Assembly: GCA_033182465.1 (NCBI GenBank)
Contig: CP137330.1
Coordinates: 1,468,501-1,532,500, forward strand
Direction of reading: 5' to 3'
Length of the DNA stretch: 64,000 nt
Origin: Sanghuangporus weigelae
Taxonomy: Eukaryota > Basidiomycota > Agaricomycetes > Hymenochaetales > Hymenochaetaceae
The notes beneath the pieces were generated by a model, which saw nothing but the letters and a program-made list of their open reading frames with translations, was not told the origin of the DNA and did no database searches. Numbering within the stretch: position 1 is the first letter of the stretch; every line of letters starts with the position of its first letter. The translations under genes and the position numbers were made by a program. This document shows, piece by piece, positions 34,403 through 45,261 of the stretch.

Positions 34403-35663
34403 CAGCTAGTTGCAAAATTGTTGGCAATCACGTGATTACACCACTTTTCTCACAACAGGCAAAATTGCATATCATCGATAAAGATATTTCATGAGATATG
34501 TAATTACAGCTAGTTGCAAAATTGTTGGCAATCACGTGATTTCACCACTTTTCTCGCCATGAGAGCCTCAAAACACAGATAAAATAATATCTCACCCAAA
34601 TCTCAATGGTTTCACATCATCTAAGTTGCTAAATTCATCTTTTCGAAAGGGCTTTCGTTTAGGAAAAACGATCGAGAAAATAGAGCAAAAAAGGACCCCA
34701 AAATGGAAAAAATCTCGTTTTTTGCCTCTTCCTTGTATGTGCATTTTTTTCTGTGATCCATGCTGGTCCAGCACCTCCCCAAAGCTATCCAGAATGATAA
34801 TATGATTATAAAATGAATTTACAGACTGAGTTTGAGTTGGATTGTGTACCAGAATGTGCTGCTTTGAGGCATACCTGAATCACTCAAAACTCATCATTTC
34901 CCCCTAGCCTCCTAGGCTCCAGGAAAAATTCTTACAGGCCAGATTCATGCATGTAAATTCATTTTAGGTGTAATAGACTAGGTTTGTGCACTAGCTAGGG
35001 CCTCAGCATCCACTGGTGAGCTGGGCTAAACAAGTATTTCTAGTTGTATGCACTATTCTAGACAGCATCTCCCCAGCTCACCAGTGGATGTTGAGGCCCT
35101 AGCTAGTGCACAAATCTAGTCTATTACACCTAAAATGAATTTACATGCATGAATCTGGCCTGTAAGAATTTTTCCTGGAGCCTGGGAGGCTAGGGGGAAA
35201 TGATGAGTTTTGAGTGATTCAGGCATGCCTCAAAGCAGCACATTCTGGTACACAATTCAACTCAAACTCAGTTTGTAAATTCATTTTATAATCATATTAT
35301 CATTCTGGATAGCTTTGGGGAGGTGCTGGACCAGTAGGGATCACAGAAAAAAATGCACATACAAGGAAGAAGCAAAAAACGAGATTTTCGCCATTTTGGG
35401 GTCATGTTTTGCTCTATCTTCTTGATAGTTTTTTTAAGCGAAAGCCCTTTCGAAAAGATGAATTTAGCAACTTAGATGATGTGAAACCGTTGAGATTTGG
35501 GTGAGATATGATTTTATCTGTGTTTTGAGGCTCTCATGGCGAGAAAAGTGGTGAAATCACGTGATTGCCAACAATTATGTAACTAGCTGTATTTATTTTT
35601 GCTTCTCCACATGTCAAAAACACACGTGATTTTCCAAATTCCCAAGAATTTTGCAATTAGCTG
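34403..35663. mobile_element. Small MITE (176 bp without insert) of the same TIR family, split by copy F
   Basis: The left end CAGCTAGTTGCAAAATTGTTGG after TA (34401-34402) pairs with a right end that reads, on the minus strand, CAGCTAATTGCAAAATTCTTGG before TA (35664-35665). Both carry CACGTG near the end. Between them lie only about 100 and 75 bases of unique sequence plus the 1,083-bp copy F and its TA. This is a short relative using the same terminal repeats. Confidence 0.75.
34507..35589. mobile_element. Palindromic TA-foldback element, copy F (1,083 bp)
   Basis: Flanked by TA at 34505-34506 and 35590-35591. The arms differ (left gamma, right delta). Loop type 1, forward. The extreme right end has small changes (TTATGTAACTAGCTG). 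Confidence 0.92.
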
Positions 35664-35945
35664 TATAAAAAGGCAGTAACCCTAGACTAACTAGTATAGA
35701 CATGTTCTTGAAACAACAAGTATTATCATTAGAAGTGTAGATTGTAAGAAGATTCGCTAAATGATTTGTTATGCAATGGACCTCGGGAAATGTCAATGCA
35801 ATACGACAATACGACAAGAGGGACGTTCCAATCCAGCAAGAGTGCTTTCTCCAAGTAGCATTGATGTGTAGTTGACCTGTATGCATCGCGTTAACAAAAG
35901 CCAAAAATGTCAGATCAGGAGAACTCACCTCCACGAAGCCGTGGT

Positions 35946-37950
35946 TCAGAAATGGAATCCGCCCGTGAGTTTCATTATACCATTCGGATCGTATTTCTTT
36001 GCGATTTTCTTAAGCTGGGAAAGGTTGGATCCGAATAGCAGACCCAAAGGGGTATCACCGAGGGCGTAGTTGGAGTATAAAATGTCGTCCCAGCGGCTCA
36101 CGCCTTCGGATACGGCCACTGCCTGAACTTCGTTGCAGAAATCTTTCATTGTGGAAACTACCAAGTCGTGGAATGCTGACTGGTCATCTGGAAGGGAAGT
36201 CTTTGTTCAATTACGGTAGGCAAAAAAAAAACAGAGACCGCTCTCACCTGCTGTCCAATTAGGATTGATTTGATATACGAAAGTCGGCGAAGCAGGTGTC
36301 ACTGGACGAGAAGACGAGTGAGGATAAGCTCCTCCTTTAGAGTGGGAGAAGGGATCTATGAAAGGCTCCGGAATCATATTTATGGCAACGATTGATCCAT
36401 TGCTCGCTGAAGCAAGTGCACTTTCTGCAGCGATAGTTTCCTCGACCATTTTATTTAGAACAGCTGTGGTGTACTTTGTAATGGGTATAACATGGTTGGC
36501 TTCTCTGCAGAAGGAGAGACGGCGTCATATCAAGAGACTTCACGAGAAAAATATAGCGATACTCACCCGAACGTATTGAAACCAAAATCGTAGGTTCCGG
36601 TAGTGACGACGAAATCGGCATAAGTTCTAGCCTTGATGTCGGAGGACAGATTAGGTATGGAAAAGAAGGCGTCGTATATGCCAGACGGCAGAGCGGGAGC
36701 ATCATAAAAGAGAATTACGGACGTCGAGAACTTCGGCGGAAAGGGTCGATATCAGAGTATGAATTGATGAGTACTTAAGTGACGGTGTTACCTGCCCAGC
36801 AGCCGAAGTGTATACATTGGCAATTTGAGCTTTCGGATCCGTGTTGTTAAACGAGAAGTCGCTTATAGCAGCATTCACAGCATCGGTCTCATCTGGACTA
36901 TAAAAAATCGAGCCTCCCTAGCAATCGGGTTAAAACGTCTCAAGCACACATCCATGAAGCTAACCTACATAGACGAGGGTCTGAGGATGGGCTTTATATA
37001 CGATATTCGTGACGATCCCGAAGTTGTTAAGACCACCCTAACTGGAGGCTCAGCGCGCAGTGACAGATAATAATGAAGAGAACGCTACTTTAAGACCAAA
37101 GAACAGGTCTGAGTACGAAGAACTGCTCGTACGGACTTGTTGACCGGAGGGAAGAACAATATTGTGCGAGACGATTGTGTCAATGGTGAGACCATATTGA
37201 TCAGTCTTCCACGAGTAGCCTCCGCCGAGACTCAGCCCACCAACACCTTTACGAATTGCATAAAACTTATACTTCATCTTCATAAAATATCAGACATACC
37301 GACTCCAGCGACACGTCCCCCTACCACCATCACACCCAGTGGTTCGAGTTGACTATATACTTCATCCCAAGTCAGTCCTACGCCAATTGTAACGGTTCCA
37401 CTGCTCTCGTCGTAGCTCAATTGATTGAATCTTGTCAAGGAGATTTGCACGCCCGGGGTTGAGCTGTGTCCGTGGTTGTGGGCGTGTCCTCCGGACTTGA
37501 CCTGAAATAAATGCGATACAGAATGTGTAAAGTGTCAAGTCAGAGAGATACTCACGGCAAAGGGTGCCATAATGTCGCTTCTTCCGATTATCTTAATCTG
37601 TGATATCTGGTTTAGCAGGGCAAGAATATTAGAGTGATACAGTACATCTCACGATCTTGCTAACATCGTCAGCTGTCTGAGGCTCTATCGAACAGGTCGA
37701 ATTTTGGGTGCTAGTAATACCCCAATGTTCGATGTCGGCCTCGTATTGCTCGGAACCTGTATGAATGCACCGATCAACGCTTAGACGGAAATGACTATTG
37801 TCCAGCCCTACCTGGAAACGAAACGAGATGTGGAAAGGAGGATTGCAGGAGTTGACACGCCTTCACTGCAGGGTTGGCTCGTCTACTCGTCGACAAAGCA
37901 CGAGCTGAAGATGCTAAAGCTAGGATTGCGAGAGAGGCGAGCCGTGACAT
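35946..37950 (-). CDS. FAD-linked oxidoreductase, berberine-bridge-enzyme type (paralogue 1)
   Basis: About ten exons with short introns, from ATG at 37950 to TGA at 35948-35946. The start begins a secretion signal (MSRLASLAILALASSARALS). The FAD-binding domain shows VKSGGHAHNHGHSS, where the His after GG is the usual site of covalent flavin attachment, then GGLSLGGGYSW and GGLNNFGIVT. The position equivalent to the second, cysteinyl attachment is not Cys, so mono-covalent FAD is expected. The end (GVSRWDDILYSNYALGDTPL) is the BBE-like C-terminal segment. Such secreted oxidases oxidise alcohols, carbohydrates or alkaloid-like substrates with O2. Intron positions match those of the plus-strand paralogue at 42.6-44.6 kb. 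No break was found. Confidence 0.85.
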
Positions 37951-38965
37951 CTGGAAATAAATGTGGAAATTGCGAAGCCGTAGAGTACGGGCAGACAAAC
38001 AAACAACTCATATGCATGTAGCCAAGATACTTATAGGGTGATATTCCCCACCTAGTGGTCGATGGCATACAGTCGGGCATCATCATGCTGATCAGGGACG
38101 GACATGCCCAGATACAACCTGATGGAACCTTCGGAGCAAAGTCGTGATCTCGGCGTTAAGTTCCTCTTTAGTATAAGGGCTTGATAGGAGATAACCTTAT
38201 ACGGGCAACAAATGTAAAGCATAGCAGTACGTGAGATGGGTTACTTCCGTTACCAAGTGAACCGTCTACTATGATAGACGCAAGGATGGCTCTTATGGCC
38301 CGCCAACATTGAATCCGTGGTACATGTGAGGCTCGCAGGTTGATTGAATCAGAATCTTTATCGCCCAGTAGTCGCACTGGCTTGTTTTAATCGGGTTTCA
38401 ACGCATGATGGCATGTACAGTCAGTAAAGGGGCGAAACTGAGCGCAATGAATTTATAATGTTCTGATCCGCTCTGATCTGCAAGTCTTACCTCCATAAGT
38501 AAGTCTATTGATGATCTGGAACTGCCTGAAGCACGCCGGCCCGGGATCGCATAGGCTGTCAGTGAAATCTCTTGAAGTCGAGAACCGTTGGGCATCCTGT
38601 CAAAGATTGCCTGTATGAAAGCATAAAAGCGAAAGTGGCCCATCGGGTATGCGAATACTTCGAGTTTGTTGGAGGGAGGGACAGAGCTTGCTTGCCAAGG
38701 CAATCGGTATCTTTGACGTTTACGCGGTCATTATTCAAGACATTTTTACTTCCATCAGCAAAGTACTTGTACCTTGTGTTTTATCACTATCAAAAGGCAC
38801 GGCAGGAAAATTCACGTCAATTGGAAAACCAAATCAAAATCAAAGGGTCGGGTAAACAGGGTATGATCTCTGTCGGTTCTTTAGTCAGGCTGCTGATTGT
38901 AAAGGACCAGGAACACTCACAAGAATACTAATACCGGCTAATCCTCCCAGTCAAACAGGCGAAGT
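37951..38965. other. Gene-free stretch
   Basis: Upstream region of the oxidase and 3' flank of the membrane-protein fragment. Open frames here show no domain, signal peptide or splice support. Confidence 0.35.
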
Positions 38966-39580
38966 TCATTCCAGTGATGCCTCTGGTATCCTTGAACGCG
39001 ACGTAGAACTTGCTCTGCTCACCCTAGGTCCGTCATCCTTCTCTTCTTCGCTTGCATCCAAGTTCACCGCACTTCGACTTGAGATTCGGCTGGCGTCGCG
39101 TACTGGCACGATTCTTTCAGGTTGGGCAGTAAGGTAAGAGCGCTTACGTGTACGCCATAGGACGTAAAATATCAAGATGAGGAGCGCGAGGGACGCAAGG
39201 CCAGCGACGAGTCCACCTATAAGCGCTGAGTCTGAGGATTTGCCGACCGATTCTTCGACCGAGTCATCGTCTTCGCGAAGAACGAGCAAATCTGAAATGT
39301 CCCAAAAGGAAGAATTTTAGCGTAAGCATGAAAATCGGCTCTCAGTCTGAAGCCTGTGTGAAGCACCTTTCATTGACTTTTTTGTTGAATATGTATGGAA
39401 TGAAACCGATGCCAGACGAAACTGGAACTGGGCGTAGGGAAGGAAAACGGGCTGTCCAAGACAGTTCACGGTCTCCGTTGCAACTGGGGCCGGTGCCTCA
39501 TGTTGAAGACGAGGCTGGATCCAAACAACGGAGTTACTAGTAATATCGTAGCACGATAAGCGAGCACGCTTCCTTGTGTA
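38966..39580 (-). CDS. Single-pass membrane protein, probably a fragment
   Basis: The minus-strand frame ending at 38966 has an acidic stalk, one strong transmembrane helix (ALIGGLVAGLASLALLILIF) and a basic Ser/Arg-rich cytoplasmic tail of about 70 residues. It is preceded by an intron acceptor (TTTCAG near 39,291). An upstream open stretch (about 39,580-39,345) could encode part of the ectodomain but ends in a stop, and no donor was settled. This layout is common in fungal cell-surface sensor-like proteins with a Ser/Thr-rich ectodomain, which is not present here. It may be truncated or misassembled by decay. Confidence 0.4.
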
Positions 39581-39874
39581 TCAAATACGGGGAAGCGCGC
39601 TCTCCAATCATCGACTCGTCTGAAACTTGGTGGCATTCAGCGACGGCTGCGACGCGCCGAATTGCCTGTGGTGGACTCGGGAGGTGTCAGCTCATATCTC
39701 GATACGTCGCACGTGTGGATCACACGATACTGGAGAACAGGCATTATTATATATTACATGTACAGTACAGCGTATACATTCATAATTAATATTGTTGGGG
39801 ATGTGTCTTCCTACTCATAATAAAATACAATGACTGACTGCACGACATAGTTGTACCGTTCCGAGTCCACATTT

Positions 39875-41208
39875 CTACTTCGCGTAATAAATCTGCTTTT
39901 CATCCCCGAAAACAATCGCACATTTCCCTGTCTTGCCTTTGTCAAAAAGTTTGTATGCAGCATCGGCTTCGTCAATTTGGAAAGTATTCGTTATCGTGAC
40001 CTAAAGCGATTCCGAATTAGCGGTGACGACCCACTTCAACAGAACGCAACGTACCTCGGGGTGTAGATCCCACCTAACCAGAAGGTTGACCAGTTCTTCC
40101 ATCTGACCAGTCGAGCACACCCAACTTCCGTGGATCGTCAGGCCTTTATGGATCACATCCTCGGAAACATCGATTGTCAGTTCACCTTCTTCGCCCACGA
40201 ATACGACACGTCCCCAAACACGTGCAGCTCTTATGCAAGCTAGACGTGCGTTCGCCGCACCGCTGCAATCGATTGCAACATCTACACCGTCTCCTCCAGA
40301 CCAAGCGACAATAGCTTTGATGTCTGCTTCACCTTCTTTGCCTGCAGCGTCACCTTCCACGCACTCGATACTTTCGATGCCCAGCTTATTCGCAAAGGCA
40401 ACGCGATCTGGCTGAAACTCGAGTCCAAGAACTTTTGCACCCATTTTTTGTGCGAGCAGGGCTGTACCTAGGCCGACCGGCCCCAGACCTGTTACGAGGA
40501 CCCGATCTTGCCCGGATATTTGTGCGCGAACGCATGCAGCATACGACGTGCCGAGACCACATCCAAGTATTGCTCCGTCAAGGTAAGTAAGAGGTTTCGG
40601 AAGGCGAACCAAGTCACGAGCTTCGCAAAGAACAAACTCTCCTAATAACATTGTGAGAAGCGTCCAAGCGGAAAAGAAACTACGCTATCAAACATACCAT
40701 GTCCACCATCACGCTGCCAACCGTACGCTTTGCGGTTCGGGTCGACACAATAAATATGATATCCTTGCCTGCAGTAGTAGCATTGACCACATCCCTGAAT
40801 GTGATAGACGGCCACTGGAGTTCCTTCTTTCCAGCTTTTACGCTGTCAGAGCAGTAGCATCCGATGAGAAGTTTGATAACTCACACTTCCGAGACGCCTG
40901 GTCCACGCTTTGCGACAACACCGCACGGTTCATGTCCTGCAATAACACCGAGGTAGCCTTCTGCACCTGTTCTGTGTACCTTGGGACGGTAGATCGCACG
41001 GAGGTCGGAACCACATATCCCTGAAGCTTTTGATTGAATAAGAACCTCCCCGGGTCCTGGCTCAGGAACGGGTACATCGCGTACGTCGACTCGCCGATTT
41101 CCAGGAAGGTAAATACCTATCAGAACAACTGAGTACGCGGAAAGGAAGTAAAGATGATTAAGTGAGCGGACCTTTCATGGTAGAGGGGATCGTAAAGTGG
41201 GAGGCCAT
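39875..41208 (-). CDS. Zinc-containing alcohol dehydrogenase, MDR family
   Basis: Five exons from ATG at 41208 ([12 protein letters not shown]) to TAG at 39877-39875. It has an N-terminal catalytic-zinc region with ASGICGSDL and GHEPCG, and a structural zinc lobe with four cysteines ([15 protein letters not shown]) near 40,760. The Rossmann glycine motif [20 protein letters not shown] lies near 40,480. The C-terminus ([26 protein letters not shown]) is typical of the family. The enzyme oxidises alcohols or polyols with NAD(P)+. Frames are open and splice phases fit, so it appears functional. It lies between the two FAD-linked oxidases, which suggests but does not prove a shared oxidative pathway. 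Confidence 0.88.
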
Positions 41209-42592
41209 TGTTACAATGTATCGAATGCTCTGAAAGACGAGTCGTCTCCGGAAGGAGACACTTTATAACAGATGGTCGATGCGACCGGACCGCAGCACCC
41301 AGACTTAGATATTCTCCGAGCTCCGTTGCTCGTCCTACATCGGTCGACACGTACGGTCATACGTGAATTCACGGATTGCACAAACGGAGAGGACCACATG
41401 AGAAGGGCTCGGAGGAACAAGGAAACCTTGGCTGACTACGATGACCATGAAGAACGAACAGTATCGGAAGAACATATGCTAGTTATAATTCCATGTCTGC
41501 GAATGTTGACCAGTGCATCCAGGTGTGGTGTGCATGATACAGACAAGACTAAACGGTCAAGGCATCGACGCCTGGCTCGAAAGGTCCTACAACGGACGGC
41601 GTTTCTTCGTGCAAAATCCGCCGTACCTTGACGTGGTCGTCGGACTTGACCGTGCGAGATGCGTGTTTGCGCTTGACTCGGCGCTCTCGGGAAGGGGAAA
41701 TCTCGGTCAATGACAATGACAATATGAATGCGGTCCGCTGATTGTTCCCACGATCACTCTAGTAAGTCTACAGATAAACAGTCTCAATTCGTCTTGGACT
41801 GCTTAGCTGAGACTAAACTGCACATTGCTTTCTTCTGTATTCACGAACTCTTGGGTTAACGTTTTTCAGACGCACGCACGGCATTCTGAAAGAGTATCAG
41901 TTTATGATCCGTCATACGACTTCTTCTTGTTCTCAGAGTACTGGTGGCTTACACATCACACTGTGGATGCGTATGTCTTGCCGCTTGGACGCGCGTATGA
42001 GTTACGCCGACGGTCTTTAGACGGAGCAGGTACCGTGAACATACGCGTGCAAGAAGGCCTTGGCGCACAATATAGCATCGAGAGGTCTGAAACCTCCGTC
42101 TCTAACGGCAAAGACCTATCATCTTCTGATTGGGCCGCATTTCCTGTAGCGAGTCGACCATAGTATGACCAGGCAGTAACGAGCTTCTCTTGCTCGGGCT
42201 GGTTTCATACCAGCGCAGGCATAAGTTACATGCGTTGCAAGGCTTGCTTCATGCTTTCCTAAAGCGCGTTGTGTAGGATGAGTGACCACTGATTCTTTGT
42301 CTCCATTAGAGAGATGACTGACTTGTTCTCCACTTGGAGAACCGTAAACTCCGCTGAGTCGATTCGTTTCTATGAAATATTTCTGTTCTCTATGAATCAT
42401 CACGTTCCCTGGCTAATACGCGTGCCCCGGAACCAAATTGTACTCCGCGAGACGCCGTGTCCTCTAAATCACTCATTGCCACTATATGTGGTTCAGGCAG
42501 CGTCCTCCAGCACAAAAAGTATAAGTATATATCCGTCCTTTTTAGCAAGGTAGCGTCTCAGCTTGTTTTTTGGAACGTGTTCGTACTCTGCC
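41209..42592. other. Intergenic region between divergent dehydrogenase and oxidase
   Basis: Probably holds both promoters. Plus-strand frames near 41,272-41,713 and 41,825-42,163 show no domain or signal and are not supported as genes. Confidence 0.35.
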
Positions 42593-44630
42593 ATGGCTTG
42601 GTTACAATTCCTCCTTGCTGGTGTTACCTTCATGATGTTGGGTTCTACCTCTCTCGCATCGTCGATAGTACCTCGAGAGGATTCATCAATAAAGGCATGC
42701 CAACTCTTGCAGACAGCATTTCCAGAGATCGTCTCGTTCCCAGGTTCGCCGATCCGGCCTTGTCACTATTCATTGTTTGGACTAACTTTCGATCTCTGTC
42801 AAGATTCTGAGCATTACAAGGCTGATAACGAACACTGGGCTGTCACCAGCACTCAGAACTCAACATGTTCTATAGAACCTGAGACTGCGGATGACGTTAG
42901 CGAAATAGTGGGTGAAATATATTCACATTGGTAGTCCTGAGTTACTAAATTGTACCTATAGTTGAAGATAATTGGAAGACCTGACATTATGTCCCCTTTT
43001 GCTGTGAGTATGCTGTTGCACGGACATTATATCCGATTTCTGATTGTTTACTCTGAAGATCAAAGGCGGCGGTCATGCCTTCAACATTGGGCATAGCTCA
43101 ACCACGGGCGTGCAAATCTCTATGGCGAGATTTACGGGATTGACCTATGATGCGGAGCGCGGAACCGTCACGGTAGGGACCGGTCTTACTTGGGATCAAG
43201 TTTATAGTCGACTTGAACCGCATAGTGTTATGGTAGTGGGAGGACGGTTTATTGGAGTTGGTAAGTGCCTTCGACGCTCTCAAGGTGAATATAGTACTTA
43301 TATACAATGTCCTGGCTCGTGTAGGAGTCGCCGGACTAAGCCTTGGTGGGGGGTATTCTTGGAAAACCAACCAGTTCGGTCTCACAATCGACACGATTGT
43401 GTCACACAGTGTCGTTCTTCCATCTGGTCAGCAGGTTGTCACATCCAACGCGACATATACGGACCTGTTCTTCGGCCTCAAGGTGTGAGAAACATCACCA
43501 TTTACCAACTAGCTCTCTGATTTCTTACAGGGTGGACTAAACAACTTTGGAATTGTTACAAATATCACATACGAGGTTCATTCACAGACTCTAGTTTATG
43601 TAAGTGGAGCAACTGATTGGTTTCGATGGTCTCGATATGAGCTTACCATTGTTCGTAGGGAGGTCCAATCACATATGGTCTTGATGCTGTTGACGACTTG
43701 AATGTAGCCATTTGCAACTTCTCGGATAACAATACGGATCCGAAAGCGCAGATTCTTCCTCAATACATATCGGCTTCCGGCCAGGTATAAATGTTTTTGA
43801 AATGTTATTCATTTTTAGTATAGTAACGAACACAATATCAAGTTTTCAACAGTCTTGATGCTCTTCTACGATGGCCCGTCAGTTCCGAACAGTCTATTCG
43901 ATGTCTTCCTCTCCATTCCATCCATCTCATCTGATATTAAAACGCGAACATTCGTTGACTTCGTAATGGCTTCCGGAAATATTGATTATGGTTTTGATCC
44001 GTTTGGGTGAGTTTCTGTTGGATTATGCCTCCAGCTGGAATCAGGCTCTGAACATATTTTAGTACTGTACAACATGCCATACCGATGACGAAGTATCCTA
44101 AGCCACTGCTCAACTACATGGTACAGCAAACGATCTCCTTCGAAGACAAGCTCGTAAACGCAAGAGGAAGTGAACAATCAAGTCGTAACGTGACAGTGAT
44201 TATGGTACCAGAACCATTCTTGAACCCGTTTTCTCACTCTCGTGGTGGTGCATATCACCACCCGCCATCACGTCAAGTCACTCCAGGGTCTCCGAATTTC
44301 GCATATGGAATTGACCCTACATGGATACCAGGTGAGTTCTGTCAGCACTGTTTCCAGCCAGCCTTAGTTATTCACGAGCTGCAATCAGAAGAACAGTCAT
44401 CTTTCCATGATTTTGCCATTTCTTCGATGAAAGAGTTCTCGCTTAACATACAGGTAGAGGCGGTGGCAGAAGGCGTCAGCCGCTGGGATGACATTTTGTA
44501 TCCCAATTATGCTCTCGATGGAACTCCCCTGGAACTCATGTATGGATCCAACGTGGAGAAGCTTCAGAAGGTTGCGGCGAAATATGATCCTCGCGGAATT
44601 ATGAAGTTGACGGGTGGACCACACTTTTGA
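42593..44630 (+). CDS. FAD-linked oxidoreductase, berberine-bridge-enzyme type (paralogue 2)
   Basis: Ten exons give about 508 aa: 42593-42743, 42804-42907, 42962-43003, 43059-43260, 43325-43482, 43531-43599, 43659-43784, 43843-44006, 44063-44331 and 44389-44630; phases all fit. The start is a signal peptide (MAWLQFLLAGVTFMMLGSTS). IKGGGHAFNIGHSS keeps the flavin-attachment His, GVAGLSLGGGYSW lacks a second attachment Cys, and GGLNNFGIVTNI and the BBE-like end (GVSRWDDILYPNYALDGTPL) follow. It is collinear in sequence and intron position with paralogue 1, in opposite orientation 4.6 kb away, so the pair arose by an inverted duplication or one followed by inversion. Confidence 0.9.
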
Positions 44631-45261
44631 TGTGGTTACGACAGAATCGCTGTCTTTTCAAGTAAAGAACAAAGTCCTCCTGAGCAACTTTCAGTAGTGA
44701 CTACTAGAGATTACTGCGCTTTGTCACAATTGAAGCTGATATTCCTTGAGCTGCAAGCTTAGAATAAACAACATCATAGATGTTCCATTTGACTTCCAGA
44801 GATGTAATAGTCACTTCACGGAGAGGTTTCAGCCTAAAATGTCTCAAGTCTAAATGCATGTCTGTCACGACGAGGACTTATCTGTATTGATTATCGTGGT
44901 TGTCACTCAAGAGATGCCTGACGCCATAGCAGAAGCGGCCAAGCGGCCAGATGTTGAAGATGATTTGCTGCGCGTTACGTTCACATTGATTCGTCCACGT
45001 CTTATGACACGAATATAGTCACCATAAAAAAGCTTCCGTCCTGGTTCTGGGATGTAAATATTAATGGCTTCATAATCGGCAATCGACAGAACTCGACAGC
45101 CTCGCAGAGCATATGCACAACCAACGGGAGACTGTAAGAGAGTCATTGCTACAGGCAGGAATAAGTGAGACATAGCTCACGTGACGTGGTCTACCACTCG
45201 CATCAAAAATTCCAGCAAATCTTCTATCTCTTCGACGTTCTACTGCCGCTCACCATCCTTG
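44631..45261. other. Intergenic region
   Basis: 3' flank of the oxidase and leader of the SKT5-like gene. A minus-strand frame at 45173-44907 (88 codons) has no recognisable feature and is not counted as a gene. Confidence 0.35.

Noticed and set aside
44907-45173. 88-codon minus-strand frame upstream of the SKT5-like gene
   Set aside because: No signal peptide, domain or splice support; probably chance.
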